Made by a program: the position numbers and the translations under genes | Assembly: GCA_900549955.1 (NCBI GenBank) | Contig: URQH01000003.1 | Span: 1 to 64,000, forward strand | Length of the DNA stretch: 64,000 bases | Origin: an uncultured Eubacteriales bacterium | GTDB lineage: Bacteria > Bacillota > Clostridia > Christensenellales > CAG-138 | Reading direction: 5' to 3' | Shown here: piece after piece, positions 16,382-24,027 of the stretch | Position numbering within the stretch: the stretch's first letter is position 1 | Layout of the letters: every line of letters starts with the position of its first letter | Notes under the pieces: model-generated | Databases searched by the model: none | Seen by the model: the letters and a program-made list of their open reading frames with translations, nothing else | Told to the model about the DNA's origin: nothing

Positions 16382-17468
16382 TTGGACCTATCGGGCCGCA
16401 GATCTTCTCAAGAGCCTCGGCAAGAAGCTGCTGCTGATCCTGATTGCGATGCTGATCGCCTCGCTGTTCCTTTTGCTGAGCGGCTATGATTTCTTTACCG
16501 TATTTCGCGGCGTTTGGCTGGGGATCACCAGCGATTTTGCCGGCACCGTCCGCTGGATGACGCCGCTGCTGTTTACCTCCGTCGCCGTATGCCTGAGCCA
16601 GAAAGCCCGGTTGTTCAACCTGGGCGTGGACGGGCAAATCTATTTGGGCGCGTGCGCCGCCTCCTTTGTGGCCCTGCAGATCAGCGGCCTCCCGCCGCTG
16701 GTGACGGTCCTTGTGGCAATTTTAGCCGGCATGCTCGCCGGCCTGATCTACGCAGGGATACCCGCGTTGCTCAAAATCTATGTCGGCGCGGACGAGGTCG
16801 TCACCACGCTGCTGATGAACTTCATCGCCGTGCAGTTTACCGAATGGCTGGTGCTTGGGCCGCTCAAGCCGGAGGAAGTCACCGGCACCACGGCTACGGC
16901 AAATTTTGCCGAGGAGTTGTGGCTGCCGCGGATCCTGACGCCCTCCCAGGCCAATATCGGGCTGTTCATCGCCCTGTTTTGCGCGGCGCTGCTGGCCTTT
17001 GTCATGTACAAAACAACGTTTGGCCACGAGGTGAAAATCGTCGGCGCAAACGAACGATTTGCGAAATATTCCGGCATCAACGTGGTGCGTGTCACGCTTG
17101 GCACGATGCTCATCAGCGGCGCCGTCGCCGGCCTTGCCGGTACCGTTGAAGTCATGGGCTCTCTCCACCGCCTGCCAACGGGCTTTAACCAGGATCTCGG
17201 CTTTGACGGCATCGTGGTGGCGCTTCTGGCGCAAAACAACCCCATCGGATGCATTGCCGCCGCATTCTTCTTTGCCGCGCTGAAAAACGGCGCGAGCAAC
17301 ATGGAACGAATCAGCGACATTCCTGCCGCCGTCAGCGAGATCGTGCAGGCGCTGGTCATCCTGACCGTCACGGTCACCATCGTCGCGCCAAAGCTGAAAT
17401 CCTATCTCGCCAGCCGGCGCGCCTTAAGCGCCGCGCTGCAAAACCGGAAAGGAGGGCAGCCCGAATGA
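16371..17468 (+). CDS. ABC transporter permease 1 (BMP-type system)
   Basis: A 365-residue membrane protein of the branched-chain amino acid/sugar permease family, with about nine to ten hydrophobic segments. Conserved pieces include TPLLFTSVAVCLSQKARLFNLGVDGQ and VTTLLMNFIAVQFTEWLV. The family loop VVRVTLGTMLISGAVAGLAG lies near residue 240. The start at 16371 overlaps the ATPase gene by 11 bases and follows AAGGCGGGG. With permease 2 it forms the membrane channel of the importer. Confidence 0.9.
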   Translation: MKRDWTYRAADLLKSLGKKLLLILIAMLIASLFLLLSGYDFFTVFRGVWLGITSDFAGTVRWMTPLLFTSVAVCLSQKARLFNLGVDGQIYLGACAASFVALQISGLPPLVTVLVAILAGMLAGLIYAGIPALLKIYVGADEVVTTLLMNFIAVQFTEWLVLGPLKPEEVTGTTATANFAEELWLPRILTPSQANIGLFIALFCAALLAFVMYKTTFGHEVKIVGANERFAKYSGINVVRVTLGTMLISGAVAGLAGTVEVMGSLHRLPTGFNQDLGFDGIVVALLAQNNPIGCIAAAFFFAALKNGASNMERISDIPAAVSEIVQALVILTVTVTIVAPKLKSYLASRRALSAALQNRKGGQPE

Positions 17469-18355
17469 ACGACATCATTTCCGCTTCGTTCCGCATTGCT
17501 ACCCCGATCATGCTGGCGGCAGTGGGCGGCCTGCTGTGCTTCCGTGCGGGCGTATTCAACATCGGTCTCGAGGGCTTGATGCTGGTCGGTTCGTTTGCCG
17601 GCGTGGCAGGCGTCATCCTGGGCGGCGGCAGCGTCTATGTCGGGTTTCTGGTTGCGATACTTGCCGGCATCCTGATGGCGGCGTTGTTCGCGCTCGCCTC
17701 CGTCAAACTGCATGCCAATGAGATCGTCGTCAGCCTTGCCATCAACATGCTGGCCCTGGGCCTGACCTCTTTCCTGCTGCGGGCCATTTTCGACACGACC
17801 GGCGCGCTGCGGCCCGACACCATCAACAAATTGACCGAATTTGAGCTCCCTCTGCTCGGGAAACTGATTGGCAAGCAAAGCATCGTAACCTATTTTGCGA
17901 TCATTGCGATATTTATCGTACACGTTATCATGCGGCATACGCACCTTGGCATTGAAATCCAAAGCGTAGGCGAATCCCCGGAAACTGCTCTGACCTGCGG
18001 CATCAGGACAACGCGCATTAAAGTTGCCATGCTCCTGTTGTCCGGTGCGTTCTGCGGGCTGGCCGGCGCGTATCTGTCCACGGTCGTCGTCTCGGAATTC
18101 ACGGAGAACATGGTATCGGGACGCGGCTTTACGGCTTTCACCGCCGTGGCGTTTGCCAATTCCAATCCCGTTTTGACCTTCCTAGTATCGCTCCTGCTGG
18201 GCTTTGCAGATGCTGCCGGCATCCGGCTGGAAATCCAGAGCACGGGCGTTTCGCCCTCCATCGTCAAGATGTTCCCCTATCTGCTGGCGCTGCTGGTCTA
18301 CACGCTGGGCACCGCCATCCGCAACATCAACATCCGTCGCAAGTCCGGCGGTTGA
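17465..18355 (+). CDS. ABC transporter permease 2 (BMP-type system)
   Basis: A 296-residue partner permease that starts at the ATG of an ATGA overlap with permease 1, after AGGAGG. Family features include AAVGGLLCFRAGVFNIGLEGLMLVG near the N-terminus and VAMLLLSGAFCGLAGAYLS around residues 180-200. The longer open frame upstream encodes no hydrophobic helices and overlaps permease 1, so it was rejected. It completes a BMP-ATPase-permease-permease import operon. Confidence 0.9.
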   Translation: MNDIISASFRIATPIMLAAVGGLLCFRAGVFNIGLEGLMLVGSFAGVAGVILGGGSVYVGFLVAILAGILMAALFALASVKLHANEIVVSLAINMLALGLTSFLLRAIFDTTGALRPDTINKLTEFELPLLGKLIGKQSIVTYFAIIAIFIVHVIMRHTHLGIEIQSVGESPETALTCGIRTTRIKVAMLLLSGAFCGLAGAYLSTVVVSEFTENMVSGRGFTAFTAVAFANSNPVLTFLVSLLLGFADAAGIRLEIQSTGVSPSIVKMFPYLLALLVYTLGTAIRNINIRRKSGG

Positions 18356-18388
18356 TCTTACCAGAAGTAAAGGAAAGGAGAACTTGTG

Positions 18389-18841
18389 ATGAACTATCAG
18401 GACAAAATCGACAACATCGACGCCGTATGTTTTTTCCCCAGGGATTTTGAGGGCTCCCGCCGCTTCTTTGAAGAAGTCTGGGGGCTCAAGCCCAAGAGAA
18501 TCCAGCCGCCTGTTGCGGAAACCGGGTTTACTACGAATTTCATAGAGTACACGTTGCGTGGCGCGACCATCGCCATCTGGGATCGCAAGGAAGTTTCCGA
18601 CATTATGGGCGCCGACGCCATTGGCGGCGAGGGCCACAACTACATGACCGCCGTAAAGCTCCCCCGTATGGAAGATGTGGACGAGCTGTATGAAGAATTT
18701 ACCAAGCGCGGCGTCAAATGCATCAGCAAGCCGCACACCTATAATTTCGGGTCGCGGGCGGCTTATTTCCTCGATCACGAGGAGAACATCTGGGAGTTCT
18801 TTGCCTGGTGTGAAGGCGGAGACGGGCCGGCGCTGGTCTGA
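18389..18841 (+). CDS. VOC-fold protein 1 (glyoxalase/epimerase superfamily)
   Basis: A 150-residue vicinal-oxygen-chelate protein made of two beta-alpha-beta-beta-beta modules. Visible signatures are FFPRDFEGSRRFFEEVWGL in module one, and AVKLPRMEDVDELYEEFTKRGVKC with the final NIWEFFAW in module two, whose Glu is a usual metal ligand. The histidine normally found in the first strand is replaced (DAVCFF), so the metal site may differ from glyoxalase. The ATG at 18389 follows AAGGAG at 8 bases; a GTG three bases earlier is less likely. It is the first of a tandem pair and follows the importer genes closely. Confidence 0.85.
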   Translation: MNYQDKIDNIDAVCFFPRDFEGSRRFFEEVWGLKPKRIQPPVAETGFTTNFIEYTLRGATIAIWDRKEVSDIMGADAIGGEGHNYMTAVKLPRMEDVDELYEEFTKRGVKCISKPHTYNFGSRAAYFLDHEENIWEFFAWCEGGDGPALV

Positions 18842-18891
18842 CCTGGATTTGCGCCGATCCATGGAACGATGCATCACAAGGAGGAATGACA

Positions 18892-19353
18892 ATGAGCTAC
18901 AAAGATAAGATCGACAACATTGAAGCGGTTTGCCTGTTCCCAAAGGACTTTGAGGCCTCCCGCAGGTTTTATGAGGACGTGTTCGGTTTTCGGCCAAAGC
19001 GGATCCAAAATGACGGCGTAGATCCCACCGTGGAAAACCCCAACTTTATCGAGTATAAATTCCAGGGCGCCACCTTCGCCCTGTGGTCGCGCGATGCCGT
19101 GGCCGACATCATGGGCGAGGACCATTTAAAGCAGCCCGTCATGCCGCACAACTTCATGACTGCCGTGCGTCTCAAGAGTGTGGAGGATGTCGATGTCATC
19201 CATCAGGGGTTTATGGAACGCGGCGTCAAATGCCTGCGCGAGCCAAACACCTATCACTTCGGCTCCCGCGCCGCCTACTATCAGGATATCGAGGGAAATA
19301 TCTGGGAGTTTTATGCCTGGTGTGACGGCAAGGACGGCCCCTCTCTGGTATAG
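18892..19353 (+). CDS. VOC-fold protein 2 (paralogue of the preceding gene)
   Basis: A 153-residue VOC protein closely similar to its neighbour: both share YxDKIDNI near the start, FExSRRF(F/Y)E, HNxMTAV, a G(S)RAAYxxD loop and NIWEF(F/Y)AWC at the end. The insertion in the first module (NDGVDPTVENP) differs, suggesting a different substrate side chain. The ATG at 18892 has good spacing from GGAGG; another ATG two codons earlier is too close. The pair may form a heterodimer or act on successive intermediates. VOC enzymes catalyse isomerisation, epimerisation or ring-opening through metal-bound enediolates. Confidence 0.85.
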   Translation: MSYKDKIDNIEAVCLFPKDFEASRRFYEDVFGFRPKRIQNDGVDPTVENPNFIEYKFQGATFALWSRDAVADIMGEDHLKQPVMPHNFMTAVRLKSVEDVDVIHQGFMERGVKCLREPNTYHFGSRAAYYQDIEGNIWEFYAWCDGKDGPSLV

Positions 19354-19391
19354 ACAACCCAACATCATCACAACGGAAAGGACTTGGAACC

Positions 19392-20609
19392 ATGAGTGAA
19401 CAATGGAAGAGCAGCAACTATTTCGTAAGCCCCTGCGACTATGCGCCGGAAGCGGTGAAAGATTTCCACTTCCCCAAAAAACTGGAAATCCATGACGTTA
19501 CGCTGCGCGACGGCGAACAGCAGCCTGGCGTCGCCTTTACCAAAGAGGACAAGGTCGCCATCGCTAAGATGCTTGCAGAAGTCGGCGTCCATCGCATTGA
19601 AGCGGGCATGCCGGCCGTGTCCAAATCGGACGCGGACGCATTCCGCGAAATCGTGCGCATGAAACTTGGCAGCAAGATCTTTGCGTTTTCACGTTCGACC
19701 GAAAGCGATGTGGAGCTTGCCGCAAGCCTGGGTGTGGACGGCGTCGTCATCGAGATCCCCAGCAACGACGAACTGGTGGAATTCGGCTTCCGGTGGCCGC
19801 TCTCCCGCCCCTTTGAAGCGGTATGCAAGGCCTGTAAGCTGGCGCATGAACGCGGGCTCTATGTGGATCTGTTCCTCATGGATTCTTCCCGCCTGACCGT
19901 GGAGCAGTTCGTGGAAAAGGTGCAGGCCGTCAAAAACAACAGCTGGGTCGATTCCTGCAGCATTGTTGACACCCAGGGTACGCTGTCCACCCCTGGCGCC
20001 CGCCACATGGTCGGCGAGGCGGTCCGCCTGCTGGACATCCCCGTGGAAGCCCACTTCCACAATGACCTGGGGCTTGGCACGGCCAACGCGCTGGCGGCCT
20101 TTGAAGCGGGCGCAAGCGTGCTGCACACCACTCTGCTCGGGCTTGGGCCCCGGGCCGGCCAGGGCGCTACCGAACAGGTCGCCATCGCGTTGAAACTCCT
20201 CTATGGCTATGATTGCGGGATCCAGCTGGACAAGCTGTACGAGCTCGGCATCGAGACCGGCCGCCTTGCAGGCGTGCAGATCCCCGGGAACCAGCCCGTC
20301 GTAGGCGACAAGGTGTATCTCATTGAAGCCGGCATGCCGGCAACCTGGTGGCCCAACGTCGAAAAGGAACATCCGCTCTCGCTTTACGGGATCCTGCCTT
20401 CCGTCATGGGGCAGCCGCCGGTCACGATTGTCCTCGGCAAAGGCAGCGGCCATTCCTCCATCCGGTACTGGCTGGACAAGCTGAACCTGCAAATCAAAGA
20501 CGAGCAGGACGTGGCCAGCATCCTTGCCGACGTCAAACAGACCGGCCTGATGAAGAAGCGCGGCCTGACCGAAGAAGAGTTCGTGGAGATTGTGAAAAAG
20601 TACCAGTAA
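19392..20609 (+). CDS. DRE-TIM aldolase (isopropylmalate/homocitrate-synthase-like)
   Basis: A 405-residue member of the LeuA/HMG-CoA lyase superfamily. The barrel begins with VTLRDGEQQPG, where Arg39-Asp40 are the catalytic pair, and the metal-binding HFHND lies at 221-225. GLGPRAGQGATEQV marks the synthase-type GxGxRxGN position in altered form. The protein lacks the long regulatory C-terminal domain of true LeuA. By family it forms or cleaves a C-C bond between an acyl-CoA and a 2-oxo acid. It is followed by thiolase and DUF35 genes, so it is likely one step in CoA-ester chemistry. The specific substrate is unknown. Confidence 0.85.
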   Translation: MSEQWKSSNYFVSPCDYAPEAVKDFHFPKKLEIHDVTLRDGEQQPGVAFTKEDKVAIAKMLAEVGVHRIEAGMPAVSKSDADAFREIVRMKLGSKIFAFSRSTESDVELAASLGVDGVVIEIPSNDELVEFGFRWPLSRPFEAVCKACKLAHERGLYVDLFLMDSSRLTVEQFVEKVQAVKNNSWVDSCSIVDTQGTLSTPGARHMVGEAVRLLDIPVEAHFHNDLGLGTANALAAFEAGASVLHTTLLGLGPRAGQGATEQVAIALKLLYGYDCGIQLDKLYELGIETGRLAGVQIPGNQPVVGDKVYLIEAGMPATWWPNVEKEHPLSLYGILPSVMGQPPVTIVLGKGSGHSSIRYWLDKLNLQIKDEQDVASILADVKQTGLMKKRGLTEEEFVEIVKKYQ

Positions 20610-20622
20610 ACACGGGGTTGTC

Positions 20623-21807
20623 ATGGACTATTATCGTCTGAAGGACAAGTTCGCCATCGTCGGCGTGGGATATACCCCTCAGGGAAAGGTAGGCGGCCGC
20701 ACGGCGCTCAGCTTCCATTTGGAAGCCTGCGCCAATGCGATTGCCGATGCCGGGCTGAACAAAGATGACATCGACGGGCTGTTTCTCTATCGGCACCTGG
20801 AGCCTCTCGGCAGCGATTTCGATGTCAGCGGGTTTCTCGTTGCGCAGCATCTCGGGCTCCATCCGGCCGTGCTCAGCCAGGAAACCTATTGTTATCGCTC
20901 GTGGCTCACCCACGCCATCGGCTTGCTGGAAACCGGGGTGTGCCGTTATGTGCTCATCAGCTATGGTGACAACGGCCGCACGCGCAAGCGCGCTTTCGTC
21001 AGCGAAGTGCGTGGCGACGAGCCAACCGACGAAAGCGCCGCCTTTGGCGACCTGAGCCTGATGGCAAAGTATGCCATGCTGGCAAGGCGCGCCATGGAGG
21101 AGGACGGCACCGGCCCCCACGTCTGGAAGCAGATCGCTTCCTGCCAGCGGCAGTGGGCCTGCCTGAATCCCCGCGCCGCCATGTACGGCAAGCCCATGAC
21201 GCCCAGCGATTATCTCGCCACGGAATACATGGTGGACCCCTTCCGCATGCTGGACGCCACGATGATCACCGATGGCGGCAGGGCCATAATCCTCACCACG
21301 GCGGAGCGGGCAAGGGACCTGCGGCAACCGCCTGTTCTGATCAGCGGGTTTGGCGTCAGCCACCAGGCGACCCTGCCGCTCTATCAGCAGCATGGCGATC
21401 GGACGGCCGGCGCCGCTGTCGCATCGCAGCGCGCATTTGAAATGGCAGGCGTCACACGGGACGACATCGACGCCTGCCAGATCTACGACTGCTTCACCTA
21501 TACCGTCGAAGCGACGATGCGCGACTACGGCTTTTTTGAGCCAAAGGAATCTGCGGCGTTTTTTGTACCGGACCGGATTGGACCTGGCGGAAGCCTACCC
21601 ATCAATACGTCCGGCGGATTGCTGTCCGAGGCATATTGCATGGGCCTCACCCCGGTTTCTGAGGCGGTCATGCAGCTGTCCGGCCGGTGTGGCGAGCGGC
21701 AATTGGGCGTCCTGCCGGGAAGCAAAACGCCCCGCCTGATGCTTTGCAGCGACAATGGCGAAACCTTTCAAAGCCATTTGTGCCTGATTCTGAAAGGAGG
21801 ATGCTAA
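20623..21807 (+). CDS. SCP2/Ltp-type thiolase-fold protein
   Basis: A 394-residue thiolase-fold protein of the sterol-carrier/lipid-transfer (Ltp) group. Cys90 (SQETYCYRS) occupies the nucleophile position. In the C-terminal active-site segment, NTSGGLLSEAYCMGL carries Tyr338-Cys339-Met340 where canonical thiolases have GHP or IHG, so the usual catalytic histidine appears to be missing. Ltp-type retro-aldolases that pair with DUF35 proteins also lack it. It starts 13 bases after the aldolase gene and its stop abuts the DUF35 start, so the two surely form a complex. Likely reactions are thiolytic or retro-aldol C-C cleavage of an acyl-CoA. Confidence 0.85.
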   Translation: MDYYRLKDKFAIVGVGYTPQGKVGGRTALSFHLEACANAIADAGLNKDDIDGLFLYRHLEPLGSDFDVSGFLVAQHLGLHPAVLSQETYCYRSWLTHAIGLLETGVCRYVLISYGDNGRTRKRAFVSEVRGDEPTDESAAFGDLSLMAKYAMLARRAMEEDGTGPHVWKQIASCQRQWACLNPRAAMYGKPMTPSDYLATEYMVDPFRMLDATMITDGGRAIILTTAERARDLRQPPVLISGFGVSHQATLPLYQQHGDRTAGAAVASQRAFEMAGVTRDDIDACQIYDCFTYTVEATMRDYGFFEPKESAAFFVPDRIGPGGSLPINTSGGLLSEAYCMGLTPVSEAVMQLSGRCGERQLGVLPGSKTPRLMLCSDNGETFQSHLCLILKGGC

Positions 21808-22230
21808 GTGGCGACGAAAGGATATCCGACCTATCCCTTTTTGCCGCGCATAACGGAAGACAGCCTTCCGTTTTGGCAGGGCTGTGCGCAGCACGAGCTT
21901 CGCTACCAGCGTTGCACGCACTGCGGGAAGCCGCGCATGCCTGCATCGTTCCTGTGCCCGGACTGCCTGTCCCCGGACTTTGTCTGGGAACCCAGCAGTG
22001 GCCGAGGAACGCTCTACAGCTTTGTCGTCTTTCACCGGGCGTTCCATCCCGCCCTGGCCGACCGCATTCCCTATGCAGTTGCGGCCGTTGATCTCGACGA
22101 AGGCGTACGTTTGTTGACAAACTTGATTGATTTTGATTATGATACGACTATTAAATGTGGAATCGTTGTCGAAGTCGGCTTCGTCGATGCGGGCAACGGC
22201 ATCGTATTGCCTGTCTTTCACCGCATTTAA
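21808..22230 (+). CDS. DUF35 zinc-ribbon/OB-fold partner of the thiolase
   Basis: A 140-residue DUF35 protein. The rubredoxin-like zinc ribbon is formed by Cys36/Cys39 (RCTHCG) and Cys50/Cys53 (LCPDC), followed by an OB-fold with SGRGTLYSFVVFHRAFHP. Such proteins bind directly to Ltp-type thiolases and shape the CoA-ester channel. The GTG start follows AAAGGAGG and is directly adjacent to the thiolase stop codon. A putative promoter for the next gene lies in its AT-rich 3' part. Confidence 0.88.
   Translation: MATKGYPTYPFLPRITEDSLPFWQGCAQHELRYQRCTHCGKPRMPASFLCPDCLSPDFVWEPSSGRGTLYSFVVFHRAFHPALADRIPYAVAAVDLDEGVRLLTNLIDFDYDTTIKCGIVVEVGFVDAGNGIVLPVFHRI
22114..22143 (+). promoter_or_regulatory. 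Internal promoter for the GntR gene and downstream genes
   Basis: TTGACA (22114-22119), an 18-bp spacer and TATGAT (22138-22143) lie within the 3' end of the DUF35 gene, in a locally AT-rich patch. It would allow the regulator and downstream dehydrogenases to be expressed separately. Confidence 0.5.
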
Positions 22231-22283
22231 TGGTCGCAGTATCACAGATCCAATCAATCAAGCAAAGGGGGGCACACAAACTC

Positions 22284-23009
22284 ATGCAAGTGGAACGGGA
22301 CACCATACTGGCGGAACAGATTGTTCAGTCGATTCTGGAAGATGTAAAGGCCGGGCGCCTGAAACCCGGGGATAAGTTGCCAAGCGAAAAACAGATGCTT
22401 GCAATTTATCAGGTAAGCCGCGGTCCCGTCCGTGAAGCGCTCCGCACGCTGCGCATCATGAATGTGATCGACATCAAGCAGGGAAAGGGCGCCTTTGTCA
22501 CGACGCTCGACTCCGGCCTGCTGCTCGAGCATCTGGAATTTGTGCTGGATCTCGACAAGTCGACGGTTTTTCACCTGTTTGAAGCACGGCGCATCCTGGA
22601 ACCGGAGATCACGTATCTCGCAACGCTGCGTGCCAGCGACGAGGAGATCAACCAGCTCCGGGCCGTGGCCATGCAGGGCTTTCAGGCGGATATCCTGATC
22701 CATGAGATGATTGCCAAAGCGACCCGGAACCCCGTCCTGCTGCGCTATATCACGAGCATTACCTATCTTGGAGAGATGAGCCGCAAGCAAACTTCCGCCG
22801 TACCCGGCGTGAAGGAAGCCGCGCATGAACAGCATCTCAAGCTGATAGACGCGATGGCCATGCGCGACCCGGAACTTGCGCGCACCCGGATGAAAGAACA
22901 TCTGGACTTTGTCATAAACAGCTACAGAAACTACCTCTCAAGCACCAATCCCAGTGCCAGTGCCGACACCGCTACCGGCGCAAGCGCGCAGCCGGTTGCG
23001 GCAAGTTGA
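22284..23009 (+). CDS. GntR/FadR-subfamily transcriptional regulator
   Basis: A 241-residue repressor-type regulator. The N-terminal winged helix has LPSEKQMLAIYQVSRGPVREALRTL (about 33-57) and the wing GKGAFVT. The C-terminal all-helical FCD ligand domain (about 90-215) is slightly shorter than usual. The ATG at 22284 is preceded by AAAGGGGGG. The longer frame upstream overlaps the DUF35 gene and lacks a ribosome binding site. As the only regulator inside the catabolic cluster, it is the best candidate to bind the shared operator near 13.0 and 13.4 kb, with an acid intermediate as likely effector. Confidence 0.88.
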   Translation: MQVERDTILAEQIVQSILEDVKAGRLKPGDKLPSEKQMLAIYQVSRGPVREALRTLRIMNVIDIKQGKGAFVTTLDSGLLLEHLEFVLDLDKSTVFHLFEARRILEPEITYLATLRASDEEINQLRAVAMQGFQADILIHEMIAKATRNPVLLRYITSITYLGEMSRKQTSAVPGVKEAAHEQHLKLIDAMAMRDPELARTRMKEHLDFVINSYRNYLSSTNPSASADTATGASAQPVAAS

Positions 23010-23067
23010 GGCTTTCGTCCGATACGGGCGCTGCTCTGGGGTAGAAAGAAAAAAGGAGCGTATCGTC

Positions 23068-24015
23068 ATGAAGGTGTTGCAAATCTCCACCGGATATACC
23101 GATGGAAGTGTGGAAAAAGGTCTGATTGAGGCGGCCGGCGGCAGCTACACGCTGATCAGCAGTGAACGCGAGCAGGACATCATCGCTGCCGGGCAGGACG
23201 CAACCGTCCTCCTGGTGGCGCTTACGGAAGTTTCAGGGACCGTGATTCGCGCCCTGAAGCAACTCAAGCTCATCGTCCGTGCAGGAATCGGCGTGGATAA
23301 TATCGATCTCGCCGCCGCAAAAGAGTGCGGCATCCATGTGTGCAATCTTCCGACCTATTGCCACGATGAAGTGGCCGACCATACCGTCGCACTGTTGATG
23401 GCGCTCGAACGGCAGCTTCCGGCACAGGTTCGCGATATCCGGGCCGGCAGCTGGAACCCCGTCAGCACATATCGGCCCATCCGCGGCCTGCAGGATGCCG
23501 CCGTCGGGTTTGTCGGCTGCGGCGGCATTGCGCAGAAGGTCATGGCGCGGCTCCGGCCCTTTGGCGTTCGGCTCATCGGCTATGACCCCTATCTCCCGGA
23601 GGAAAAAGCGTCCGCGCTGGGGCTGACGCTCCTTCCGCTTGAAGCGCTTCTCGCACAGGCGGACTATGTTACGCTTCACGTTCCCCTGACGGCCGAAACG
23701 CGCGGTATCCTGAATGCGGCAGCATTTTCGCTCATGAAGCCCACCGCCTGCGTGCTCAACACCGCCCGCGGCCCGCTCATCGACAACGACGCCCTGTTTG
23801 ACGCCTTAAAGGCCGGCAAGATCCGCGGCGCCGGGCTGGATGTCATCGATGGCGACCTGGAAGGCGCCAAGCGCTTTGCCTCTTTTGAGCAGGTGTTGAT
23901 TACGCCGCACAGCGCCTACTACTCGGAGCGTTCCGACTGGAACATCCGCGCGCAGGCAGGCGAACTCATTGCCAACTACCTCCGCAACGGCACACTCATC
24001 AATATCGTCGTATAA
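23068..24015 (+). CDS. D-2-hydroxyacid dehydrogenase (phosphoglycerate-dehydrogenase-like)
   Basis: A 315-residue NAD-dependent D-isomer 2-hydroxyacid dehydrogenase. The Rossmann motif is VGFVGCGGIAQKVMARL with a downstream acidic residue (GYDPY). Catalytic elements are the Arg in NTARGPLIDND, the following Glu/Asp (GLDVIDGDLEG) and the His in LITPHSAYYSE. NLPTYCHDEVADHTVALLMAL marks the conserved dimer arm. The ATG at 23068 follows AAGGAG; the longer frame was rejected because it overlaps the GntR gene. In this cluster it probably reduces or oxidises a 2-oxo/2-hydroxy acid produced by the aldolase chemistry. Confidence 0.9.
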   Translation: MKVLQISTGYTDGSVEKGLIEAAGGSYTLISSEREQDIIAAGQDATVLLVALTEVSGTVIRALKQLKLIVRAGIGVDNIDLAAAKECGIHVCNLPTYCHDEVADHTVALLMALERQLPAQVRDIRAGSWNPVSTYRPIRGLQDAAVGFVGCGGIAQKVMARLRPFGVRLIGYDPYLPEEKASALGLTLLPLEALLAQADYVTLHVPLTAETRGILNAAAFSLMKPTACVLNTARGPLIDNDALFDALKAGKIRGAGLDVIDGDLEGAKRFASFEQVLITPHSAYYSERSDWNIRAQAGELIANYLRNGTLINIVV

Positions 24016-24027
24016 GAGGCTCCATCT

